Shown here: positions 41,820 to 51,088 of the stretch, piece by piece
How the letters are laid out: each line of letters begins with the position of its first letter
How positions within the stretch are numbered: the first letter of the stretch is position 1
Assembly (NCBI GenBank): GCA_964413535.1
Contig: CAYPTB010000044.1
Location: forward strand, 93,520-157,519
DNA length: 64,000 nt
Reading direction: 5' to 3'
DNA from: CAYPTB01 sp964413535
GTDB taxonomy: Bacteria > Planctomycetota > UBA1135 > GCA-002686595
Made by a program: the position numbers and the translations under genes
The notes under the pieces: model-generated
Seen by the model: only the letters and a program-made list of their open reading frames with translations
Databases searched by the model: none
Told to the model about the DNA's origin: nothing

Positions 41820-41946
41820 GGGTCTCACCCGATACCACACCGGCCGGCTGGAAGGTGTTGGCGGAACAGCCGCCCTCGCTGGTGGCCTGCGGAATACCGC
41901 GGGCGAGGCTCAGGATCGTGCCGCGACGGCTCGATGAGGTGCGATC

Positions 41947-42666
41947 TTGGTCTTCGACTGGCTGGACGCGATCGTGGGGCTCGCGCCGGGGTGCCTGTGG
42001 ATGTGGTACTTCTGGCGCAAGGACGTGTGGGAGCCCGAGCCGAAGCTCGCGCTCGTGCGCGTGTTCCTGCTGGGAGCCGCGGCCGCCTGGCTCGTCTGTG
42101 TGCTGCGTCCGAGGCTCGAGAGCGCGTGGCTGCCCGCGGAGGCGGGGTGGCGGCTCGACCTCGCCGACGCATTCCTCGTGACCGCGTTGGGCGAGGAGTT
42201 CGCGAAGCTCGCGGCGTTCGCGCTCGGCGCGCTGTGGCTCTCCGAGTGGGACGAGCCCATGGACGGCATCGTCTACGGGACCGCGGCGGCGCTCGGCTTC
42301 GCGTCGCTCGAGAACGCGGTCTACGTCGCCACGTCGGAGAGTGCGTCCATCGTCCTCGTGCGCGCCTTCACCGCGAACCTCGGCCACGTCGCGTTCACGG
42401 CCGGCATGGGCTTCTTCGTGGGGCTCGGGAAGCTGCGCGGTCGCGCGCCGCTCTTCTGGACGATCGGTCTCGCCTTCGCGGTCCTCTTCCACGGGCTCTA
42501 CGACTTGTTCGTGTTCTCGCGGCCCGACTGGAACGTGATCTCGTTGCTCGGAGTCCTGCCGGCGGCGCTCGTCCTGCTCGGGCTCAAGATCCGCTGGTCG
42601 CACGCGCGCTCGCCGCACCGGACGAAGGCCTCCGAGCGGTCGCCGATCGCTCGTCGAGCCGCCTGA
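41947..42666 (+). CDS. PrsW-family intramembrane metalloprotease
   Basis: The 239-residue protein has about seven hydrophobic helices and the PrsW motifs: ALGEEFAKLAAF (Glu83-Glu84-x-x-Lys87), GFASLENAVYV (Glu122-Asn123), NLGHVAF (His147) and FHGLYDLF (His182). In Bacillus PrsW makes the first cut in the anti-sigma factor RsiW. Here the divergent neighbour is a sigma factor with its own membrane helix, so direct cleavage of that protein is an attractive hypothesis. TTG 41947 with GAGG upstream is used because no ATG/GTG lies in frame before the first helix. Confidence 0.82.
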   Translation: MVFDWLDAIVGLAPGCLWMWYFWRKDVWEPEPKLALVRVFLLGAAAAWLVCVLRPRLESAWLPAEAGWRLDLADAFLVTALGEEFAKLAAFALGALWLSEWDEPMDGIVYGTAAALGFASLENAVYVATSESASIVLVRAFTANLGHVAFTAGMGFFVGLGKLRGRAPLFWTIGLAFAVLFHGLYDLFVFSRPDWNVISLLGVLPAALVLLGLKIRWSHARSPHRTKASERSPIARRAA

Positions 42667-42763
42667 CGGAACCCGCGACTCGGACGGGGAGCGGGGAGCG
42701 CGGCCGTGCGCCGGCCGGCGGGAAGCCTGGGCGCGAATTCTCGACGCATACTTCGAGCCGGAC

Positions 42764-44002
42764 GTGGCCGATGGCCCTACTCTCGTTCGCGTGACCGGCG
42801 AACGAGCTCTCCCCACACCTCCAGTCTGGTGGCGACCGTCCGCGCCCCGCTTGCTCGTGGGGTTCGTCGCGTTCGTGCTCCCACTCGCCGTCGGTCTCGC
42901 CTGGTTCCGGACGCACTTCGTCCGGCTCAGGGACACGGTGCGTCTCGTGGACGGATCGCTCGGCATCCGCGACCTGCACCGCATGCGCGCGAGCGAGGGA
43001 CCGCCGATCGACGCGGAGGGCATCGTGCGCGTCCCGCTGTCCCGGGACGTGGTGAATGTCCTCGTCTCGGCCATGTGGGGCGGGAAAAGGTACGTGTACG
43101 ACCCCTTGACGTACTTCAGGAATCGGCCCGACTTCCGCGGTGGCGCGCTCGATTTTCCCGAGCATCCCGACGGCGTCTTCGAGCCCGTGACGAACGGCAT
43201 GGGGTTGCGCGAGGACGGGGAGCTGCGCGCCGAGAAGCCCGACCTGCGCATCCTCGTCACCGGGGACTCACACGCGGAGGGGGTGGTGCCCAATCGCGAG
43301 TCCTTCACCAACGTGCTCGAGACGCTCCTGGCCCGAGGAGATCCGTCGAGCGTCGAAGCGCTCAATGCCGCCTGCGGCGGTTATTCGGTCTACAACTACC
43401 TCGGCGTCCTCGAGAAGTACCTCCCTCTCGACCCCGACGTGTTCGTGATGGCGATCTACGGCGGCAACGACTTCGAGGGCGCGGTGACGTGGTACCGCTA
43501 CTTCAGGCGCCTTCCGCCGGCGCGCGGCGACGCGCAGTTCGACCGCGATCAGGAGGCCGCGCGGCTGGTGTCCGTCCCCGCCGTCGCCCAGGCGTTGCGG
43601 CAGCTCGCTTTCTTCCACAGGTTCCCCGAGGAGCGCGAGCTCGGCCTGGCGGCCGGGCGCGAGGTGGTGCTCGAAGCAGAGCGGCTGTGTCGCGCGAACG
43701 GCATCCGCTTCCTGTGCGCGTACCTGCCGTCGGTGCTCGAGGTCCAGCCGGAGCTCGCCCGCGACGAGCTCGCGCGGACGGCGAAGGCCTACGGCCTGCC
43801 GCCGGAGGCCTTGGCCGAGGCGGCCGAGCTCGGCTCCACCTTCGTCGAGTTCCTGCGCGAGAGCGGCGTCGAGTTCGTCGACCTGCGCCCCGCCTTGGCG
43901 GCCTCGACCGAGCCCGCGTACTGGCGCACCGACTTGCACCTCAACACACACGGGCACCGACTCGTCGCGGAGGAGCTCGCCCGGAGATTCGGCGGCGACT
44001 GA
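42764..44002 (+). CDS. SGNH/GDSL-type hydrolase, membrane anchored (paralogue 1)
   Basis: The 412-residue protein has an N-terminal anchor (LLVGFVAFVLPLAVGLAWF) and a SGNH hydrolase domain: LVTGDSHAEGVVPNRESFTN (block I, Ser), ACGGYSVYNYLG (Gly block), MAIYGGNDFEGAV (Asn block) and TDLHLNTHGHRLVAEEL (Asp-x-x-His). Such enzymes remove or add acyl groups on polysaccharide or lipid at the cell surface. The start is uncertain (GTG 42764 or GTG 42791). The next gene is a close paralogue. Confidence 0.8.
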   Translation: MADGPTLVRVTGERALPTPPVWWRPSAPRLLVGFVAFVLPLAVGLAWFRTHFVRLRDTVRLVDGSLGIRDLHRMRASEGPPIDAEGIVRVPLSRDVVNVLVSAMWGGKRYVYDPLTYFRNRPDFRGGALDFPEHPDGVFEPVTNGMGLREDGELRAEKPDLRILVTGDSHAEGVVPNRESFTNVLETLLARGDPSSVEALNAACGGYSVYNYLGVLEKYLPLDPDVFVMAIYGGNDFEGAVTWYRYFRRLPPARGDAQFDRDQEAARLVSVPAVAQALRQLAFFHRFPEERELGLAAGREVVLEAERLCRANGIRFLCAYLPSVLEVQPELARDELARTAKAYGLPPEALAEAAELGSTFVEFLRESGVEFVDLRPALAASTEPAYWRTDLHLNTHGHRLVAEELARRFGGD

Positions 44003-44105
44003 CGGCCGACTCCCCCGCGGCCGTGGTAGATCTACGGTCGCGGCGGGCTAGCCGCGCGAACGAGGGACGGCGAAGAGCGCGTCCGGAGAGTTGCGAGCAG
44101 CAAGC

Positions 44106-45320
44106 GTGGACAACGCCCGGCCGGGTGATCGTGCGACCCCGTGGCGGCCGAACGCGACGAGGGTCCTCCTGGGATTGGGCTCGTTCGCGATCGTGCTCGT
44201 TCCGGCGTTCGTCTGGTTGCGCGAACGGCCGGTTCCACCCACGGAGACGGTGCTCCTCGTCGACGGGACGCTCGGTATCCACGAGCTCCTGGAGCAGCGG
44301 TCGAGCGGGCAGCGCCCCATCGACGACCCGGGGATCGTCCGCAGCCCGGTCCCGCTGGAGGTCGTGCGCGTGCTCGTCCCCTCCGTGCGGAGCAACCGCT
44401 GCGTGTACGACCCGCTGACCTACTTCGGGAACCCACCCCGCCTGCGCGGCCAGTACGCGTTCTCCGAGCACCCCGAGGGCAGGATCCGGATCGTGACGAA
44501 CGCGATGGGGCTGCGCGAGGACGAGGAGCTCCTCGCGGAGCGCCCCGACCTGCGCGTCCTCGTCACGGGGGACTCCCACACGGAGGGCGTCGTGCCCAAT
44601 CGCGAGTCGTTCACGAACGTGCTCGAGGTGCTCCTCGGCGACGCGAGCCAGCCGCGGAGCGTCGAAGCGCTCAACGCCGCTTGCGGGGGCTACACGTTCT
44701 ACAGCTACCTCGGCGTGCTCGAGAAGTACCTCGACCTGGACCCCGACGTGTTCGTCGTGACGGTGTACGGAGGCAACGACTTCGACGGCGCGGTCCCGTG
44801 GTATCGCTGGTTCCGACGCCTTCCGCCGGGCCGGAGCGACAAGCTCTTCACGCAGATGCAGAAGGCCGCGCGGCGCGCCTCCGTGCCGGCGTTCGCCCAG
44901 GCGGTGCGGCAGGTCGCCTTCTTCCGGACGTTTCCCGAGGAGCTCGACCTCGCGCTCGCCGCAGCGCGCGAGGTGGCCCTCGAAGCCGATCGCCTCTGCC
45001 GCGAGCACGCCATCCGGCTCGTGTTCGTGTACCTGCCGTCGGTCCTCGAGGCGCAGCCGTGGGTTGCAGGTGCCGCGCTCGCGCGCACGGCCGAGGCCTT
45101 CGATCTGTCGCAGGAGGACCTCGCCGGCTCGGGCGAGCCGGGCCGGAGATGGGTCGAGTTCCTGCGGGCGAACGACATCGAGTGCGTCGACCTGCTCCCC
45201 ATCCTGTCGGAAGCCGAGGAGCCCGCATACTGGCGGACCGACCACCACCTGAATACGCACGGACACCGTCTCGTGGCCGAGGCGCTCGCCCAGCGTCTCG
45301 GCGCGGATGGGAGGCGCTGA
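44106..45320 (+). CDS. SGNH/GDSL-type hydrolase, membrane anchored (paralogue 2)
   Basis: The 404-residue protein is a clear paralogue of the preceding gene over its whole length. It has an anchor VLLGLGSFAIVLVPAFVWL, LVTGDSHTEGVVPNRESFTN, AACGGYTFYSYLGVLEKYL, VTVYGGNDFDGAVPWYRW and TDHHLNTHGHRLVAEAL. All catalytic blocks are kept. GTG 44106 is chosen over the TTG at 44091 because the sequence after it is better formed. The pair arose by tandem duplication and has since diverged in the middle region (about 190-300), which may set substrate specificity. Confidence 0.8.
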   Translation: MDNARPGDRATPWRPNATRVLLGLGSFAIVLVPAFVWLRERPVPPTETVLLVDGTLGIHELLEQRSSGQRPIDDPGIVRSPVPLEVVRVLVPSVRSNRCVYDPLTYFGNPPRLRGQYAFSEHPEGRIRIVTNAMGLREDEELLAERPDLRVLVTGDSHTEGVVPNRESFTNVLEVLLGDASQPRSVEALNAACGGYTFYSYLGVLEKYLDLDPDVFVVTVYGGNDFDGAVPWYRWFRRLPPGRSDKLFTQMQKAARRASVPAFAQAVRQVAFFRTFPEELDLALAAAREVALEADRLCREHAIRLVFVYLPSVLEAQPWVAGAALARTAEAFDLSQEDLAGSGEPGRRWVEFLRANDIECVDLLPILSEAEEPAYWRTDHHLNTHGHRLVAEALAQRLGADGRR

Positions 45321-45360
45321 GGCGTCGGCTCCCTACGGAAGCTCCGCGGTGGCCGCGGCG

Positions 45361-46815
45361 TCAGATCCGCTTCTCGTAGACGCGGCCCTTCTCGAAGTAC
45401 TCGTTCTCCGCGCCGATCTTGTCCAGGTCGTAGCGCCGGCCCTCGAGCAGGCTCCGGCAAGCCATGATGCCCATCTCCAGACTGTGGTCCTGATTCGTGT
45501 ACTTGAAGCGGCCCGGGCGTCCGACGAAGTGCAGGTTCTCGATCCCGTCCAGGTAGGCCTTGATGACGTCGAGGTTGTGCGTGTAGGTCATGTCGTAGAC
45601 CGGATAGACGAAGCGCCGACGCCCGAGGTAGGCGTTGCGGACGTCCTCGCGGCGGAAGAAACCGAACTCCTCGAAGTAGGGCAGGACGAGCTCGAGCACC
45701 TCTTCCTTCGACATCGTCCAGACGGGATCGGTCTCGAACGCGAAGAACTCGATGAACAGGGACGTCTTGTCCGGGGGCGCCATGTCCGCGCTGAAGTTCT
45801 TCATCTCGCTGACGCGACCGAACGGGATCTCCTTGTTGGGGAAGTAGATCCAGTTGTCCTGCGTGACGCGCGGCTTGTCGAGCGTGACGAACAGGTAGAC
45901 CTGGCTGCGCCAGCGCAGGGCAGCCGCGGCGCGCAGCACTTCCACGGGAGGCGCGGGCTCGAGCAGCTCGAGGAAGCGCGTGACGGGAATGGACTCGACG
46001 ACCGCGTCCGGACGGCTCGTCCGAATGGCTCCGTCGATCGAGAGCTCGACCTCGCGGATCCGGCCGCCCGAATGCCGGATGCGCGTGGGGAAGCTCCGCA
46101 GGTGGATCGTCGAGCCGACCTCCTTCAGGCGTTCGGCGATGCGCTCGTAGATCAGCCCCGTGCCGAAGCGCGGGTAATAGAACTCGTCGACCAGCGACTT
46201 CGGAGTCACACCGCCCTTGCGGATGAAGAGCGTGTTCTTGAAGAGCGAGAGGAGGTTGAGCCCGCTGATCCGCTGTTTCGCCCAGTCCGGATGGATCGTG
46301 GCGGCGGGGATGCCCCAGATCTTCTCCGTGTAGTTGATCATGCTGAACTCGGCCAGGGACCGGCCGAAGTTCGACACGACGTGGTCCTCGAACGTGACGA
46401 TCGGTTTGCCGAGCGGGCCGTAGCGGATCCTCGCCGCGAAGTAGTCGAGCGCGATGCGCAGCGCCTTGAGCGGTCCGATGTTCCGCAGCACTTGGAACGC
46501 GTTGACGGGGTAGTCGAAGAACTTCCCGTCGATGTACTGACGCGTGAAGCGCGGGACCGTCCGCCATTCTTCGTGCAAGAGGTCCTCGATGAACGCGTAG
46601 AGGTACTCGTTCTTCGAGAAGAATCGGTGGGGACCGATGTCGGTGCGGAAGACGAGCTCGCCCTCGCGCCCCTCGCGGAACGTGAGCGTTTTCGCGAGCC
46701 CTCCAATGGCCTCGTCGCGCTCGACCAGCGTGGCCTTCTTCCCGGCGTGCGCGAGCTCCATGGCGCAGGCCAACCCCGCGGGGCCCGCACCGATGATGAG
46801 GATCTCGCCGTCCAT
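45361..46815 (-). CDS. FAD-dependent NAD(P)-binding Rossmann oxidoreductase, UDP-galactopyranose-mutase-like
   Basis: The 484-residue flavoprotein starts MDGEILIIGAGPAGLACAME (FAD-binding GxGxxG). It continues VERDEAIGGLAKTL, DIGPHRFFSKNEYLYAFIED and FFDYPVNAFQVLRNIGPLKA, and the C-terminal FAD motif is GRPGRFKYTNQDHSLEMGIM. This is the protoporphyrinogen-oxidase/UGM superfamily subgroup usually found in polysaccharide loci. The GPHRFF and PVN motifs favour a UDP-sugar mutase or sugar-linked oxidoreductase. There is no signal peptide. It is convergent with the SGNH pair, 40 nt apart. Confidence 0.78.
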   Translation of the reverse strand: MDGEILIIGAGPAGLACAMELAHAGKKATLVERDEAIGGLAKTLTFREGREGELVFRTDIGPHRFFSKNEYLYAFIEDLLHEEWRTVPRFTRQYIDGKFFDYPVNAFQVLRNIGPLKALRIALDYFAARIRYGPLGKPIVTFEDHVVSNFGRSLAEFSMINYTEKIWGIPAATIHPDWAKQRISGLNLLSLFKNTLFIRKGGVTPKSLVDEFYYPRFGTGLIYERIAERLKEVGSTIHLRSFPTRIRHSGGRIREVELSIDGAIRTSRPDAVVESIPVTRFLELLEPAPPVEVLRAAAALRWRSQVYLFVTLDKPRVTQDNWIYFPNKEIPFGRVSEMKNFSADMAPPDKTSLFIEFFAFETDPVWTMSKEEVLELVLPYFEEFGFFRREDVRNAYLGRRRFVYPVYDMTYTHNLDVIKAYLDGIENLHFVGRPGRFKYTNQDHSLEMGIMACRSLLEGRRYDLDKIGAENEYFEKGRVYEKRI

Positions 46816-46968
46816 GGTCGTGCCGGACTCCGTCGCGATGGAGATCGAGCCGTTGCGCCCGGTGCTGCGGCTCGGAACACGGGAGCTCGGCTACGACGAG
46901 GGCGCGAGATCCTAGCAGATGGAGCCGAGGCGACAACGACCGGATCCCGTCGCAGGTAGCATGCGTCG

Positions 46969-48102
46969 ATGTCGCGTTTCGCCATGCTGTCGGTGCTGTT
47001 CGCCGCCGCCTGCGCTCGTTCGGATCCGGAGCCGGAAATGCTCCGAACGCCGCCGGTGTTCGTCGACGACGAAGCTCCGTATCGCCTCGATCCGGGTCTC
47101 GTCTCGCGCTCGGCGTCCTTCGAGAACCCGACGGGCGCGAAAGGCGCGGGCGGGACCGCCGCGAGTCCGCTCGGCGTCGGTCGCAAGGGCAGGCCGGCGC
47201 GCATGCTCGCCGCCGGGGAGAAGGTCGTGCTGCTCGACGTCGACGGGCCGGGAACGATCCGTCACATCTGGATGACGACGCTCTCGGAGCCTTGGGTCCT
47301 GCGCAGCGCCGTGGTGCGCGCCTACTGGGACGATCAAGCGCATCCGAGCATCGAGGCGCCGCTCGGCGACCTCTTCGGCTTCGCGCACGGCGCGGTCGTG
47401 CCCTACCAGTCGGCGGTGCACTCCGTGGGCGTGAAGGCGGCTCTCAACCTGTGGCTGCCCATGCCCTTCACGCGGGGGGCGCGGATCGAGCTCGCGAACG
47501 AGGGCGCGAGCGCGATGCCGCTCTTCTACCAGGTCGACTTCACGCAGGGCGACCTGCACGCCGAGGACGTCGGGCGACTGCACGTGCTCTTCCGGCGCGA
47601 GAATCCGACGGCGCTCGGACGCGACTTCGAGCTCCTTCCGAAACGCAGCGGGATGGGGCGCTACCTCGGCGCGGTGATCGGCGTCCGGGCCCTGTCGGAG
47701 GGTTGGTGGGGCGAGGGCGAGATGAAGGTCCATCTCGACGGCGACGACTCCTTCGCGACCATCGTGGGCACGGGCAGCGAGGACTACGTGTGCCTGTCCT
47801 GGGGCATCCAGCCGACGCCGTTCTGGTACCACGGCGCGAGCCTGAAGGCCGAGGGCTTCGTGTCGATGTACCGCTGGCACTTGCCCGACCCGATCTACTG
47901 GAGCACGGACGCGCGCGTGTCGATCCAGCAGATCGGCCACAAGGGCGAGACGCTCGATCCCGACCGCTACCTCGAGCAGCTCGTGGAGCGCGCCGACGAC
48001 TGGTCGAGCGCCACCTTCTGGTACGAGCCCGTGCCGAGCGCGCCGCTGCCTCCGATTCCGGACGTCGCGGCGCGCACGGCGAGCATCTGGGGTGGATCGT
48101 GA
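46969..48102 (+). CDS. DUF2961 / glycoside hydrolase family 172-like lipoprotein
   Basis: The 377-residue product has a short lipoprotein-type signal (MLSVLFAAAC) and the DUF2961 fold: ENPTGAKGAGGTAASPLGVG, VVLLDVDGPGTIRHIWMTTL, YWDDQAHPSIEAPLGDLFGF, MPFTRGARIELANEG, DFTQGD and TIVGTGSEDYV with FWYHGASL. GxxGTGSEDY is the family hallmark and holds acidic catalytic residues; GH172 members cleave fructofuranose or arabinofuranose. This supports a carbohydrate role for the 37-50 kb region. ATG 46969 begins a gene divergent from the flavoprotein. Confidence 0.85.
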   Translation: MSRFAMLSVLFAAACARSDPEPEMLRTPPVFVDDEAPYRLDPGLVSRSASFENPTGAKGAGGTAASPLGVGRKGRPARMLAAGEKVVLLDVDGPGTIRHIWMTTLSEPWVLRSAVVRAYWDDQAHPSIEAPLGDLFGFAHGAVVPYQSAVHSVGVKAALNLWLPMPFTRGARIELANEGASAMPLFYQVDFTQGDLHAEDVGRLHVLFRRENPTALGRDFELLPKRSGMGRYLGAVIGVRALSEGWWGEGEMKVHLDGDDSFATIVGTGSEDYVCLSWGIQPTPFWYHGASLKAEGFVSMYRWHLPDPIYWSTDARVSIQQIGHKGETLDPDRYLEQLVERADDWSSATFWYEPVPSAPLPPIPDVAARTASIWGGS

Positions 48103-48103
48103 A

Positions 48104-48122
48104 TCCCGACCCTGGTTCGGGA
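48104..48122. terminator. Short bidirectional hairpin between convergent genes
   Basis: TCCCGA (48104-48109) pairs with TCGGGA (48117-48122) around a 7-nt loop, between the stops at 48102 and 48125. The sequence CTGGTTCGGGACACTAG resembles the right end of the MITE-like element at 17125-17150, so it may be a fragment of that repeat. Confidence 0.5.
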
Positions 48123-48124
48123 CA

Positions 48125-49552
48125 CTAGTTCGCCGTCTCGACGACGCGGAATATCCCGCCCGCGTGCGGCAGATCCGGCTCGGTCATCGTTGCACAGAAG
48201 ACCAAGCGGTCCTCGTCGTCGAAGGCCAGGTTCGAGATCCGCGCGTTCTTGATTCCGGTTGCGACGGGCAAATCGAGATAGGGGCGATTGGGCGTCTTCG
48301 GCTCCGCGCGCTTGTCGTTGCCGTCGAAGGGGTGAGCGGGATCGGGCTCGAACCGCCACACGCGGCCCTCGCGCGAGGCGCTGACGTAGAGCCGACCCTT
48401 GCCGTCGATGGCGATGTCCCACAGGTCGGCGCTGCGACCGGCGGCGGGATCGAAGGGCTCGAACTCCGCGATCAGCTCGCCGATCGCGGGCTGCACCAAG
48501 CTCCCGTCTTCGAGGAGTGGGAAGCGCAGCACGATGTTCGTGGTGCGAAAGGCCACGTACAGCCACCCAGGGTGCCCCGCCACCGCGCTGTGTCCTTGGA
48601 CGGGAATCGTGCGGACCTTCCCGTCGATCCGCACCTGCGCTTCTTCCCCGAGCACCACTTCGGCGAACGGCGCCGGCGCACTCGGATCGTGGCGGATCTC
48701 GCGTAGGTCGTAGCGCGCGAGCGTGTGGTTGTCCTTGCCGACCGCGTAGAGCCAGGACCCGACCACTGCGCAGCCATTGGGGCCGTTCAGGAGTCCATGG
48801 GGCGGAGCGTATTTCTTCGGGTCGTGGTGCGGGTAGTACTCGTTGGAGATCCACGGACCGAGTTCGGATTCGGGCACGACGCCGGCGTCGTGCATCTCCA
48901 CGATGCCCCAGCGCTGGGTTCGCAGGTCGTAGCGATAGAGCGCGTCGGTCGCGTTCTTCCGGAAGTACGGCTTCTCGCCCATGTCCACGCCCGAGTAGGC
49001 GCAGAAGATCAGGTTCCGCGACGCCGAGTCGAAGGCGAGCGTGCAGTAGGGGCGATTCATGAACACGTCCTCGATCGCCGGTCGGCTGCGGTCGAACTCG
49101 TGGACGATGCGGGGATCGGGCTCGGCCAGGACGCGGGCGTTCGCGAGCAGGGCCGGGCTCGGAACTCTGCCCGGCTCGTAGGGCTCGGCGATCGTCGGAT
49201 CGACGCTGTACAGCCGGGCGGCGTAGTCCTCGTAGGCCGGGTCGGGTCCGCCGTAGTTCCGGTGGCGCCCGCGAGCCAGGACCACGAACTCACCGTCGAC
49301 GAGCGCGATGCCTCGGGGCCAGGGAACCCCCGCGCTCAAGCGCTCGAGCCGAAGATTCGGAAGGTCTTGGGAGCGCTGCGGGGTTCGAACCGCGATTCCC
49401 GGCTGGGAGGCGACGGATCCCGAATCGGGCGCCGCGACCGGATAGGTGTTCTCCGGCGCCTCTGCCGGCTCGGAAGGGGTGCTCGAGCAACCCGTCGCGA
49501 AGAAGAAGGAGAAGGAGAGGAGGGACGAGATCGCGAAGGGCTTCCAGTTCAT
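48125..49552 (-). CDS. Lipoprotein with probable beta-propeller fold
   Basis: The 475-residue product has a lipoprotein signal (SFSFFFATGC, Cys22), a short Ser/Pro/Glu-rich linker, then six or more strand blocks of the kind seen in NHL/SMP-30-like propellers: LPNLRLERLSAGVPWPRGIA, FVVLARGRHRNYGG, YCTLAFDSASRNLIFCAYSG, GWLYVAFRTTNIVLRF, ADLWDIAIDGKGRLYVSA, RISNLAFDDEDRLVFCATM. The function is unknown; lactonase or ligand binding are possible. Start ATG 49552. The convergent end meets GH172 across the hairpin at 48104-48122. Confidence 0.7.
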   Translation of the reverse strand: MNWKPFAISSLLSFSFFFATGCSSTPSEPAEAPENTYPVAAPDSGSVASQPGIAVRTPQRSQDLPNLRLERLSAGVPWPRGIALVDGEFVVLARGRHRNYGGPDPAYEDYAARLYSVDPTIAEPYEPGRVPSPALLANARVLAEPDPRIVHEFDRSRPAIEDVFMNRPYCTLAFDSASRNLIFCAYSGVDMGEKPYFRKNATDALYRYDLRTQRWGIVEMHDAGVVPESELGPWISNEYYPHHDPKKYAPPHGLLNGPNGCAVVGSWLYAVGKDNHTLARYDLREIRHDPSAPAPFAEVVLGEEAQVRIDGKVRTIPVQGHSAVAGHPGWLYVAFRTTNIVLRFPLLEDGSLVQPAIGELIAEFEPFDPAAGRSADLWDIAIDGKGRLYVSASREGRVWRFEPDPAHPFDGNDKRAEPKTPNRPYLDLPVATGIKNARISNLAFDDEDRLVFCATMTEPDLPHAGGIFRVVETAN

Positions 49553-49788
49553 CGTCGGGTGCTCGGGTCGAGTCGGAAGGAAGGGCACCCCGCCGGGCAA
49601 TCGCCGTACCTCCAGGTTCCTGCACGGGGTGGGGGTGGGCGAAGTGCGAGTCGCCGTTCCCGCTTCGAAACAGGAATGGCTGCTCGGCGGCCGCTCCACG
49701 GCGAAGACACGCGCGCCGTCATGCCTTTCGAGAGCCACGCGCAGCGTGCTAGATTCACCTTCGGACCGAAGTCAGAGGAGTTGACGCG

Positions 49789-50925
49789 ATGGTTCGTCCA
49801 GTCGAGTTCCCCTTCGCGATCGTGCTCACGGCCGTTCTCGCGCACGCGGCCCACGCGCAAGTCGTTCTCGATCCAGGGTTGCCGAGCGCGAGCGCGCCGA
49901 AGGATCCGGTGCTGTACGCGGCCGTGACCGACGGCAGCACGGGCGGGCTGCTGGAAGTGCGCGGCGGACCGCCGTGGTCTGTCGAGCTGCTCGCCGAGAC
50001 GAGCGGCGGAGAATGGCTGCGGGTGTTCGGGAAGCACGTCTTCGTGCTCGACGTCTTCGGCAGCACGATCACCATGGTCCAGCGCGACGGCCGGAGCACG
50101 CCCGTCGTGATCGACCTCGGGGCGAACAGCCAGCCCCAGGACGTTCACGTCGTCGGCAACGAGGCCTTCGTCACGCGGCGCAACGACCCCGTGCTCCTGC
50201 GCGTCGATCTCGCGACCGGCGCGGCGACTCCCGTGGCGGATCTCTCCGTGCTCGCCGATCCTCAGGAGGAGGTGACGCTGCGCACGATGGAGCGCCACCG
50301 GAACCGACTCTTCGTGCAGGTGGGCTTCGTCGTTCGGGGCGACGCTCTCCAGGCAGGCGACAGCCGCGGCGTGCTCGCGGTGCTGGACGTCTCCACGAAG
50401 CAGCTGATCGACGCGGATCCCTCCCAGCCCGGCGTCCAGGGGATCGCGCTCGCCGGAGCGCCGCCGCGCGGCCGCATGCAGGTGCTGGCGGACAAGCTCT
50501 ACGTCAGCACGACGGACAGCCATCTCGACAACCGCGGCGGGATCGAGATCGTCGATCTCGTCACGCTCCAGTCGGTCGGCTACGCGTTGACCGAAGAGCA
50601 TTTCGGCGCCGACCTCGGCGGATTCGTGATGACTTCGACGAAGGGCGGGTACTTCGTCTTCCACACGGACATCGTCGCTTCGACGCACCTCGAGCCGTTC
50701 ACGGTCGCGGGCGGCGTCGACCCCGGTCCGGAGATGATCGTGCTGCTCGGCGAAGCCCTGGACTCGCTCGCCTACGATCCCCTCGCAGGACGGATCTACC
50801 TTCCGACCGGCTTCGCATTCTTCCCCCCGACCGGGATCTACGCCTTCGACACGCGGACCAACGAGCCCGTCGAGGGACCGATCGTGACGGGCATGAAGCC
50901 GCGCGACATCCTGCTCGCCTACTAG
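49789..50925 (+). CDS. Secreted protein with probable beta-propeller repeats
   Basis: The 378-residue product has a Sec signal (FAIVLTAVLAHAAHAQ) and repeated blades such as VLYAAVTDGSTGGLLEVRG, HVFVLDVFGSTITMVQRDG, DVHVVGNEAFVTRRNDPVLL, GVLAVLDVSTKQLIDADPS, KLYVSTTDSHLDNRGGIEIV and LDSLAYDPLAGRIYLPTGF. This is the YncE-like pattern of a seven-blade surface protein. No catalytic residues are recognised. It is divergent from the propeller lipoprotein across 236 nt, so the two may be co-regulated. Confidence 0.65.
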   Translation: MVRPVEFPFAIVLTAVLAHAAHAQVVLDPGLPSASAPKDPVLYAAVTDGSTGGLLEVRGGPPWSVELLAETSGGEWLRVFGKHVFVLDVFGSTITMVQRDGRSTPVVIDLGANSQPQDVHVVGNEAFVTRRNDPVLLRVDLATGAATPVADLSVLADPQEEVTLRTMERHRNRLFVQVGFVVRGDALQAGDSRGVLAVLDVSTKQLIDADPSQPGVQGIALAGAPPRGRMQVLADKLYVSTTDSHLDNRGGIEIVDLVTLQSVGYALTEEHFGADLGGFVMTSTKGGYFVFHTDIVASTHLEPFTVAGGVDPGPEMIVLLGEALDSLAYDPLAGRIYLPTGFAFFPPTGIYAFDTRTNEPVEGPIVTGMKPRDILLAY

Positions 50926-50928
50926 CGC

Positions 50929-51011
50929 CCCGAACCAGAAGTTCGCGAACGAAATCGAGCCGCCTGCAGCTCCCTGGCTGCGTTGCGCCTCCTTCGAAAC
51001 TCGATCAGAGT
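50929..51011. repeat. Second copy of the dispersed 82-bp repeat
   Basis: CCCGAACCAGAAGTTCGC, CGAGCCGCCTGCAGCTCCC, TGGCTGCGTTGCGCCTCCTT and CGAAACTCGATCAGAG match 16991-17072 nearly throughout. The right-end repeat of the first copy is not found here, so this is a partial copy. It directly follows a stop codon and may act as a 3' hairpin. Confidence 0.7.
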
Positions 51012-51088
51012 CAGGTCGTCGGCGCGCTCGAGCCCACGACTCGAGGACGCCGTGACCTCGAATCGCGGCGCGTCTATCCTCTCGAGTC

